Shown: one piece after another, positions 58,184 through 64,000 of the stretch
Position numbering within the stretch: the stretch's first letter is position 1
Layout: each line of letters begins with the position of its first letter
Assembly: GCF_030553055.1 (NCBI RefSeq)
Contig: NZ_CP130713.1
Location: 2,790,001 to 2,854,000, forward strand
Source: Streptomyces sp. XD-27
GTDB taxonomy: Bacteria > Actinomycetota > Actinomycetes > Streptomycetales > Streptomycetaceae
DNA: 64,000 bases
Direction: 5' to 3'
The notes under the pieces: generated by a model
Told to the model about the DNA's origin: nothing
Database searches by the model: none
Seen by the model: only the letters and a program-made list of their open reading frames with translations
Made by a program: the position numbers and the translations under genes

Positions 58184-58199
58184 CCGTAGTGTCATTTGC

Positions 58200-58520
58200 A
58201 TGGCAGACAGTGGACCACCGGTTACAGGAACCGCCGCCCACGATGTGAAGCGCGACCGTGTGGGATTGGCTATCGATCAGGAAGCATCGCGCAAGCCCCG
58301 CCACATATTTCGCTTCGCCGACCACGTGATCCGGCACGCGGCTGAGGGTGGAATCATCTACGAGGCGTTCTGCGTCGCGTATGAATGTGGTGCCGAATCA
58401 GGTCCGCAGGACGAACAGAACGCAGCGCAGGACTGGGCACTGCGGCACAGTGGCCGCACGGGGCACGATCTCTTCCGACGCGTCGTAACCGATCACGCAC
58501 ACGTGACCCGCGTCGAATAG
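58200..58520 (+). CDS. Small protein, DUF7848-like
   Basis: A 106-aa protein beginning MADSGPPVTG. The conserved-looking core has HIFRFADHVIRHAAEGGIIYEA, then CVAYECGAESGPQDEQNAAQ with two Cys, DWALRHSGRTGHDLFRRV and H-rich C-terminus. The pattern resembles the small DUF7848 proteins that sit beside XRE regulators in Streptomyces. The CxxxxC pair and His residues could bind metal. Function unknown; the context links it to the peptide locus. Confidence 0.7.
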   Translation: MADSGPPVTGTAAHDVKRDRVGLAIDQEASRKPRHIFRFADHVIRHAAEGGIIYEAFCVAYECGAESGPQDEQNAAQDWALRHSGRTGHDLFRRVVTDHAHVTRVE

Positions 58521-58654
58521 CCCCCGGCCAGCTGCCCCACGTAAGCCACCACGGATCTACCTTCGCCCGTCTCGCCTCAGCAGAGAGTGGGCACCGCGAC
58601 CCTCCGCAAGTACGCGGAGTCCCAACCAATGTACCTAGAGAGGAGGTAGAAGCC

Positions 58655-58774
58655 ATGAACGTCGACAAACTGTTCACCGGTGACCTGATCACTGGCGTTC
58701 CGAGCATGGACGCGGCGCTGCTCGACAAGATGCCGGGCGGCGGCGACAACAACGGTGATCACTGCTCCAAGTGA
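58655..58774 (+). CDS. 39-aa putative RiPP precursor peptide
   Basis: The ATG at 58655 is preceded by AGAGGAGG (58638-58645), the strongest ribosome site in the region. The peptide starts MNVDKLFTGDLITGVPSMDA, continues ALLDKMPGGG and ends DNNGDHCSK. The first 27 residues look like a helical, acidic/hydrophobic leader. The Gly-Gly-Gly then a short polar, Asp/Asn-rich tail with one Cys and a C-terminal Lys looks like a leader/core junction. Directly followed by an ATP-dependent amide-forming enzyme and a methyltransferase. Its role as substrate is inference. Confidence 0.65.
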   Translation: MNVDKLFTGDLITGVPSMDAALLDKMPGGGDNNGDHCSK

Positions 58775-58843
58775 TCCATGCTGTGCGGCGGGGTGGGGCC
58801 GACTCCGGGACTCACTCCGCCGCTCCCATGGAGAGGTATTCGC

Positions 58844-60316
58844 ATGCTTTCTTTGCGTATCCGTCTGGAAGATCTAAAATCCGCCAATTGGCGGTGGAGC
58901 ACTGACCAATGGACCAATGGAGCGAGTTGGATCAAGCCCGTTGCATCGTCCGTGCTCACACGCACACTGGTCAACAACCACGGCCACCGCTGCACCGTCA
59001 CCGTGGAGGAGCGCAAGGCCGGAGAGCGGGATTTCACTACGGTTGCCATGGAGCAGGGACGAGTCCGCCTCTCCGCAGGAGTGTTCGGCACGGCACCTCT
59101 GTACCTCATGGCAGTCGGGGACGAGCTGCACGGGGCTTGGGACCTTGCCCAATTGCGCCCGTATCTGCGGACTGGCCGGGTCGTGCCGCGTACAGTCGCC
59201 CGAATCCTGACCAGACAGCACCGTTACACCACGGACACCCTGTTTGAAGGGGTGTACCGACTCACAGAGCGTGCAACGGCCGTATTCACGGCCTCGGGTC
59301 TGACCGTGCGCTACCCCGAACCCGCCGAGCACGTACTGGAGCCCCGCACTCTGCGCCTCGGCGTGGATCCGGTGGATGTGTTCAGCTCGCTCCTGTCCGA
59401 AGCAGTCCGCGAAACTCCCACAGCTACGGAGTGCGTGGGCATCGAACTCTCAGGCGGAGCCGACTCAGGCAACGTCGCGCTATCCGTGAGAGCGGCCCGC
59501 TGCAACCGGGTATACAGCTTCGGACTGGTCATGAGCGGCAGCATGGGTGCTCAACAGCGCGAGCGGCGAAGGCGGTTCGTAGACCATTGCGGCTTCCGCG
59601 ATACGGCCATTCCTGCCATGCAACATCCGCCGTTCGTGCCAGGAGGAGTGCGAGCCCTCGGGAAGCCGCACGACCCCGCAGGGGCCTTCTACCAAGAGGC
59701 TTTCGACGTACTGCGCGCCCAGGCAGCCGCACGGGGCTGTGACGTCATCTTCACGGGCAACGGCGGCGACGAGATCAACGCACACCATTCGAGGACGAGC
59801 GCCGAACTTCCCATGACGGAACCGGTTCCGTGGCTTGGCAGTAAAGCCAAACAAGCACTCGCTGACGTGGATGAGCAGCTGGCACCGATTCCGGTACTCC
59901 CCATACCGGCACTCATGGCGTTCGGGCTCCACAACCCCGGATTCCTCCGTGTCGGCGTCTGGCCCGTGAGCCCCCTCGTACACCCCCGCATCGTGCGGTT
60001 CATGGAACAGTTGCCGCACGAGCACAAGCGCGGAAAGGCGATGTTCCGTGAGCGGCTACGGCGTGCGGGACTGCCCGAGTCGGTCGCCTCACCGGCCGAG
60101 CCGGAAAACTTCCTGGAGGTTATGGAAACGGGGTTGCGCACGTTCGGGCTGCCCACCCTGGACAGCATGCTGCGGGAGTCTCTGTTGGGTGATCTCGGCT
60201 ACGTTGACCCCAAAGCGCTTGCCCAAGCCCGGGAGGACGCCGAACGCACACCCGTTGTGCCCGATCTGCTGTGCGACGTGCTCGCTCTGGAAGTCGGGTT
60301 GCGGGCCCTCACATGA
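58844..60316 (+). CDS. Asparagine-synthetase-like (lasso-cyclase-like) ATP-dependent enzyme
   Basis: A 490-aa protein related to asparagine synthase B and lasso-peptide cyclases. The ATP-pyrophosphatase loop is ELSGGADSGNVAL (residues 203-208 SGGADS), and a second nucleotide/acid motif is FTGNGGDEINAHH. The N-terminal half has the glutaminase-like fold but no catalytic Cys after Met, so it should not use glutamine. That leaves intramolecular or peptide amide formation by acyl-adenylation as the likely chemistry. ATG at 58844 has GGAGAGG upstream. It follows the 39-aa peptide gene by 69 bases. Confidence 0.82.
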   Translation: MLSLRIRLEDLKSANWRWSTDQWTNGASWIKPVASSVLTRTLVNNHGHRCTVTVEERKAGERDFTTVAMEQGRVRLSAGVFGTAPLYLMAVGDELHGAWDLAQLRPYLRTGRVVPRTVARILTRQHRYTTDTLFEGVYRLTERATAVFTASGLTVRYPEPAEHVLEPRTLRLGVDPVDVFSSLLSEAVRETPTATECVGIELSGGADSGNVALSVRAARCNRVYSFGLVMSGSMGAQQRERRRRFVDHCGFRDTAIPAMQHPPFVPGGVRALGKPHDPAGAFYQEAFDVLRAQAAARGCDVIFTGNGGDEINAHHSRTSAELPMTEPVPWLGSKAKQALADVDEQLAPIPVLPIPALMAFGLHNPGFLRVGVWPVSPLVHPRIVRFMEQLPHEHKRGKAMFRERLRRAGLPESVASPAEPENFLEVMETGLRTFGLPTLDSMLRESLLGDLGYVDPKALAQAREDAERTPVVPDLLCDVLALEVGLRALT

Positions 60317-60341
60317 CCAGCCTCCTTGCGGAAGTCAACAC

Positions 60342-61055
60342 ATGCAGGAAACGAACATCTTCTACCGGAACCCCGCGATGTACGACGAGGTGCAGTCGGA
60401 CAGTGGCAGCGCCGAGGTGTGCCAGGCCCTAATCGAACTGCACCACCCGGGAGCGTCCACGCTGGTGGACTTCGGCTGCGGGACCGGTCGGGATCTGGAG
60501 ATCCTTGCGAAACGCTTCGAGTGTGTCGGGGTGGATCTTCAGCCGGGCCTGGTCGACTACGCACGTCGAGTGCGCCCCGGAGTCGACATCCGAGCCGGTG
60601 ACATGCGCATGGTCCGGCTCCGGCGACGCATGGATGTCGTGACGTGCCTCGGTAACTCTCTGGGCTACGTGCAGGACAATGACGAGATCAGCGCGGTTTT
60701 CGACACATTCGCCGCGCATGCACGGGCCGGGGCGCTCCTCGTGCTGTGCTCGCCAGTGTCGCCGATCACCGGCCCCGAGCCGACCAGTGCCGTTGTCGAA
60801 ACTTCGGACGGACCCGCGTTGGTGACCATCCGCTATGCGTGGGACCTGCGGACGCAGATCAACACGATGTACAGGCGTTGGATGCTCCCATCCGGTGACG
60901 AGGTTCATGACGAGATCCGGCGGCGAGTGCTGTTTCCGCGTGAGCTGGAGCGCTACGCGTCCGGCGCGGGGTTCGAGGTGGTGGACATGGTGGGCGAGTC
61001 CTGGGGTGGGCTCGTCGGTCCGACCGCGTACACGATGGCTCGGTACGCGCCCTGA
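60342..61055 (+). CDS. Class I SAM-dependent methyltransferase
   Basis: A 237-aa protein. Motif I is TLVDFGCGTGRDLEIL, with acidic VGVDLQPG next and motif II/post-I DMRMVRL and DVVTCLGNSLGYV. It is the size of small-molecule or peptide methyltransferases. ATG at 60342 starts MQETNIFYRNPAMYDEVQS. It lies 25 bases after the Asn-synthetase-like gene, so it is probably co-transcribed and may methylate the peptide product (for example a carboxylate, Cys or terminal group). Substrate not known. Confidence 0.82.
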   Translation: MQETNIFYRNPAMYDEVQSDSGSAEVCQALIELHHPGASTLVDFGCGTGRDLEILAKRFECVGVDLQPGLVDYARRVRPGVDIRAGDMRMVRLRRRMDVVTCLGNSLGYVQDNDEISAVFDTFAAHARAGALLVLCSPVSPITGPEPTSAVVETSDGPALVTIRYAWDLRTQINTMYRRWMLPSGDEVHDEIRRRVLFPRELERYASGAGFEVVDMVGESWGGLVGPTAYTMARYAP

Positions 61056-61066
61056 ATCCCCCATGC

Positions 61067-61088
61067 GCCCCGCGCGATCGGCCGGGGC
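61067..61088 (+). terminator. Weak hairpin after the methyltransferase
   Basis: A 6-bp GC stem (GCCCCG and CGGGGC) with a 10-nt loop just after the methyltransferase stop, marking the probable end of the peptide locus. Confidence 0.35.
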
Positions 61089-61170
61089 AGACCCCGGTGA
61101 AGATCTTGCCTCGCCGAGCGGCCCGGCATAGCCTCCGGACACAACATCGTGTATTCGGAAGGCAGTTCGC

Positions 61171-62187
61171 ATGCGCACAGCGGTGATCACCGCAGCGGGC
61201 CAGGTCGACTTACGTGACATACCCGTGCCGGACGTGGGGGACGACGAGGTGCTCGTGCGGGTCGCCGCGTGTGGGTTGTGCACCATGGAAGGCAACCTCT
61301 ACGCGGGTCGCATGCCGGTCTACCCCACCGCCGCGGGCCATGAGGTCGCCGGCTGGGTGGAGCGGGTCGGGGCGCGGGCCGGTGAGTTGGAGGACGTGCC
61401 GGGCGTCGGGGAGCTGGTCGCCGTCGATCTGCTCACGCGCTGCGGGGCCTGCCGCGGCTGCCGTGGTGGCGGGTCCGCCGTCTGCGCCTCGCCGCAGGGC
61501 GGGATGCGGGCCGACGGGGCGATCACCATGGGGGCGGGGCTGGCCGAGTACGTCCGGGTTCCCGCCGCGCAGGTGTGGTCCGTAGGGGACATCGCGCCCG
61601 AACTGGCTGCCATGGGCGAGCCGCTGGCCTGCGTCGTGCACTCGCTGCGCCGCGGCGGGTTCCAGGCGGGCGACCGGGTCACCGTCATCGGTGCGGGATA
61701 CATGGGCCATCTGCACCTCGCCCTGGCCCGCCACTTCCAGGCCCGCTCCGTGGTCGTCGTGGAGCGGGACGAGCAGCGGCGGGTGGACATCCTGGCGGCC
61801 GGGCCGGATGCGGCGGTCGCACCCGACCGGCTCGCCGACGTGCCCCGCGCGGACGTCGTCTTCGTGACCATCGCCTCCCGGGAGTCGATCGCCACCGCGC
61901 TGGAAGCCGTCGCGGACGGCGGGCGGATCGTGTTGTTCGGCGGCTCCCCCGACGGGCCGCCGGCCGAGCTGCCCGGTTACGAGGTGCACCGGCGTCAGCT
62001 GACCGTCACCGGCTCGTACAGCCAGGAGCCCGCGGACTGGCGTACGGCGGCCGAGCTGCTGCGCGGCGGGGCACTCACCGCGCGCCTGGAGCCGCTGGTC
62101 TCCGCCCGCTATCCCCTCGACGACGTCGAGCAGGCGCTCCGGCAGACCGCGGAGACGCCCGTCTACCGCGTCGTCGTCACGCCGTGA
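61171..62187 (+). CDS. Zinc-dependent medium-chain alcohol dehydrogenase
   Basis: A 338-aa MDR protein. Catalytic zinc region CGLCTMEGNLY and GHEVAGWVERVG, structural zinc cluster RCGACRGCRGGGSAVC with four Cys, Rossmann motif VIGAGYMGHLHLAL. It resembles L-threonine/sorbitol dehydrogenase-like oxidoreductases. It starts 115 bases after the methyltransferase, past a weak hairpin, and is followed by an F420-type enzyme, so it may belong to a separate small-molecule operon. Confidence 0.88.
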   Translation: MRTAVITAAGQVDLRDIPVPDVGDDEVLVRVAACGLCTMEGNLYAGRMPVYPTAAGHEVAGWVERVGARAGELEDVPGVGELVAVDLLTRCGACRGCRGGGSAVCASPQGGMRADGAITMGAGLAEYVRVPAAQVWSVGDIAPELAAMGEPLACVVHSLRRGGFQAGDRVTVIGAGYMGHLHLALARHFQARSVVVVERDEQRRVDILAAGPDAAVAPDRLADVPRADVVFVTIASRESIATALEAVADGGRIVLFGGSPDGPPAELPGYEVHRRQLTVTGSYSQEPADWRTAAELLRGGALTARLEPLVSARYPLDDVEQALRQTAETPVYRVVVTP

Positions 62188-62209
62188 CCGTTCTCAGGGT
62201 CGTTGCGCC

Positions 62210-63049
62210 GTGACCATTCCCGAAGAAGGTGTCCCCGAAGTGGTCCACGTGTCCCCAGGGCAGCAGTCCGGCCTGCGCGTCGGCGTACAGCTCCACCCCC
62301 AGCACACCGACATCGGCCCCCTGCGCGCCGCGTGGCGGGAGGCCGACGCGCTGGGCCTGGACTCGATCTGGACCTGGGACCACTTCCTGCCGCACACCGG
62401 CGACCCGGCGGGCCGCCACTTCGAGTGCTGGTCGCTGCTGTCCGCGATGGCGGTCGAGACCCGGCACGCGGCGATCGGCTCGCTCGTGAGCTGTACGGCG
62501 TTCCGCAACCCGCACGTGCTCGCCGACATGGCCCGCACCGTCGACCAGCTCAGCGGCGGGCGGCTGGTGCTGGGGCTCGGCGCCGGCTGGTTCGAGGCCG
62601 AGCACACCGCGTACGGGCTGCCCTTCCCCGGACCGCGTGCGCGCCTGGACGCCTTCGAGGCGTCGGTGAGGGCGGTCAAGGAGCGGCTCGGCGCGCTCAA
62701 CCCCGGACCGGCCGGGCCGCTGCCGCTGCTGATCGGCGGCGCCGGGCGGAAGCGCACCCTGGAGCTGGTGGCGCGGGAGGCGGACTGGTGGAACTGGTAC
62801 GGCTGGGCCTCGGCCGACCCGGTCGCGGAGTTCCGTGAGCTGAGCGGCGTACTGGACCGCTGGTGCGAGCGCGTCGGCCGCGACCCGGCCGCCGTCGCCC
62901 GCACCGTGATGGTCAACCCGGACCAACTGCCGCTGGTGGAGGGCTTCGCGGCGGCCGGCGCGGTGCACGTCGTGCTGTCCCTGCCCACGCCGTACGACCT
63001 GCGGCAGGCCGAGGAGTTGATGAAGATCCGGGACGGGCTGGCGGGTTGA
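62210..63049 (+). CDS. LLM-class F420-dependent oxidoreductase
   Basis: A 279-aa luciferase-like TIM barrel. VGVQLHPQHTDI at the start, WTWDHFLPHTGDP, the conserved cis-peptide/active region FRNPHVLADMARTVDQLSGG and LGLGAGWFEAEHTAYG are typical of F420-dependent LLM enzymes. The likely start is GTG at 62210, 22 bases after the dehydrogenase stop. Its stop overlaps the next start (TTGA). It reduces or oxidises an unknown substrate. Confidence 0.88.
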   Translation: MTIPEEGVPEVVHVSPGQQSGLRVGVQLHPQHTDIGPLRAAWREADALGLDSIWTWDHFLPHTGDPAGRHFECWSLLSAMAVETRHAAIGSLVSCTAFRNPHVLADMARTVDQLSGGRLVLGLGAGWFEAEHTAYGLPFPGPRARLDAFEASVRAVKERLGALNPGPAGPLPLLIGGAGRKRTLELVAREADWWNWYGWASADPVAEFRELSGVLDRWCERVGRDPAAVARTVMVNPDQLPLVEGFAAAGAVHVVLSLPTPYDLRQAEELMKIRDGLAG

Positions 63050-64000
63050 CCGCGCAGCCCGCCGCGGCCGGGGCGGCGCCCGAGCGGGTCGGGCGGCGCT
63101 TCGTCGTCCTGATGGCCTGCCTGGCGCTGTCCAGTCTCGGCAACGGCCTGTGCTTCCCCTTCACCTCCATCTACATCAGTCAGTTGCTGGGGCTGGGCTC
63201 GGGCGGCACGGGCGGCTACTTCATCGCGATGGCCGCCGCCAGCTTCGCGGCCGCGCTGCTGGGCGGCCCGCTGGCCGACCGAGCCGGGCCGCACAAGGTG
63301 GCGGCGCTGGGCGGCACCGCGCTCGGCGTCGGCTACGCCATGCTGGCGCCCGCCCACGGCGCCCCGCTGGTGCTGGCCTCGGGCGCCTGCGTCGGCGTCG
63401 GCTTCGGACTGTTCTACGCGGCGGTCGTCGGGGTCGTCGACGCCGCCGTGCCGGAGCGGCTGCGCCGTACCGCGTTCACGGTCCGGCACATCGTCAACAA
63501 CGTCGGCATCGGGGCGGGTTCGGTGCTCGCCGGGCTCGCGCTGCACGGGGCGGACACCCCGACCGCGACGCTGCGCTGGCTGTACGTCGCCAACGCCGCC
63601 GCCGCGCTGCCGCTGGTCGCCGTGGTCTGGGCGGTACGGCCCCGGGGTGGGCGGAACGTGGTTCCGCGGGCCGCCGACGGGGGCGGGGACAGTCCCACGT
63701 ACCGCACGCTGCTGCGGTCCGGTCCGATGGCGCTGCTCGTCCTCGCCCAGGCCCTGTTCGCCATCGTCGGCTTCACGCAGATCGAGGCCACCGTGCCGCT
63801 GCTGATGCACGACCGGATGGCGGTGACACTGGGCTGGGTGAGCGCGGTGGTGGCCGCCAACTCCTTCGCGCTGGTGGCGCTCCAGCCGCTGGCGCGGCGC
63901 TGGTTCGAGCGGCTGCCGGAGACCGTGTCCCTGGCGGTGGGACCGGTGCTGTGGGCGGCGGCCTTCGGCTGCGGGCTGCTGGCGGCGGTGCTCGGCGACG
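63046..64000 (+). CDS. MFS transporter (cut by the window end)
   Basis: The reading frame starts TTG at 63046 overlapping the oxidoreductase stop (TTGA) and stays open to the window edge (318 codons). Hydrophobic helices alternate with motif A-like GGPLADRAGPHKVAAL and a second basic loop PERLRRTAFTVRHIVNN. It resembles 12-TM sugar/drug MFS exporters. The coupling to the dehydrogenase and F420 enzyme suggests export of the same compound. Confidence 0.82.
   Translation, partial: MTAQPAAAGAAPERVGRRFVVLMACLALSSLGNGLCFPFTSIYISQLLGLGSGGTGGYFIAMAAASFAAALLGGPLADRAGPHKVAALGGTALGVGYAMLAPAHGAPLVLASGACVGVGFGLFYAAVVGVVDAAVPERLRRTAFTVRHIVNNVGIGAGSVLAGLALHGADTPTATLRWLYVANAAAALPLVAVVWAVRPRGGRNVVPRAADGGGDSPTYRTLLRSGPMALLVLAQALFAIVGFTQIEATVPLLMHDRMAVTLGWVSAVVAANSFALVALQPLARRWFERLPETVSLAVGPVLWAAAFGCGLLAAVLGD

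Noticed and set aside
56943..61055. Canonical lasso peptide cluster
   Set aside because: The cyclase-like gene is present, but there is no RRE (B1), no transglutaminase-like leader protease (B2), no ABC exporter, and the core would have only a four-residue tail.

Overview
The window is high-GC actinomycete DNA, almost certainly Streptomyces. The evidence is strong GC3 bias, many GTG and TTG starts, ATGA/GTGA/TTGA gene overlaps, in-frame TTA (bldA-type) codons in two regulators, and large secondary-metabolism genes. Most of the first 54 kb looks like one polyketide gene cluster transcribed leftward, interrupted by a housekeeping-like block at 25.6-32.4 kb.

Layout. (1) 1-25336 (-): a giant type I modular PKS that runs off the left edge. 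It starts with a bare loading ACP, followed by five modules: KS-AT-KR-ACP, KS-AT-KR-ACP, KS-AT-DH-KR-ACP, KS-AT-KR-ACP, and KS-AT-KR cut by the window. All ATs carry the malonyl-type HAFH motif. Three single-base losses in C/G runs break the frame, and several interdomain linkers carry expanded Gly/Pro/Thr/Asp-rich repeats. (2) 25.6-32.4 kb: two bacterial-PH membrane proteins, a CcdC/DUF1453-like membrane protein, a NarL-type two-component system, a small secreted protein, and a PadR regulator with a membrane partner. (3) 32.4-38.2 kb (-): a LAL/LuxR cluster regulator, a type II thioesterase and a biotin carboxylase/BCCP subunit for extender supply. (4) 38.3-53.3 kb (-): a discrete, highly reducing type II PKS operon with two ACPs, three Cys-containing ketosynthases, three Cys-less KS-like partners, KR, two FabZ-type dehydratases, a FabL-type YX6K enoyl reductase, a double-hotdog protein, two alpha/beta hydrolases and a DsbA/HCCA-isomerase-fold protein. 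A solo TnpB element is inserted in the middle. (5) 53.6-56.3 kb: a LuxR-type regulator with a TTA codon and a 14-TM exporter. (6) 56.3-61.1 kb: a GNAT enzyme, then a compact peptide locus of XRE regulator, DUF7848-like small protein, 39-aa putative precursor, asparagine-synthetase/lasso-cyclase-like enzyme and SAM methyltransferase. (7) 61.2-64.0 kb: a zinc alcohol dehydrogenase, an F420/LLM oxidoreductase and an MFS transporter cut by the right edge.

How the parts may work together (inference). The discrete KS/CLF-like, KR, DH and ER enzymes would build a reduced or polyene acyl chain on the free ACPs. That chain would be passed to the loading ACP of the type I PKS and extended with malonyl units into a mostly 1,3-polyol chain. 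The LAL and LuxR regulators, TEII, carboxylase and exporter support this. The peptide locus at 56.9-61.1 kb is separate and is the best candidate for an undescribed RiPP-like system: it has a lasso-cyclase-like ATP-dependent amide-forming enzyme but no lasso protease or RRE protein nearby.
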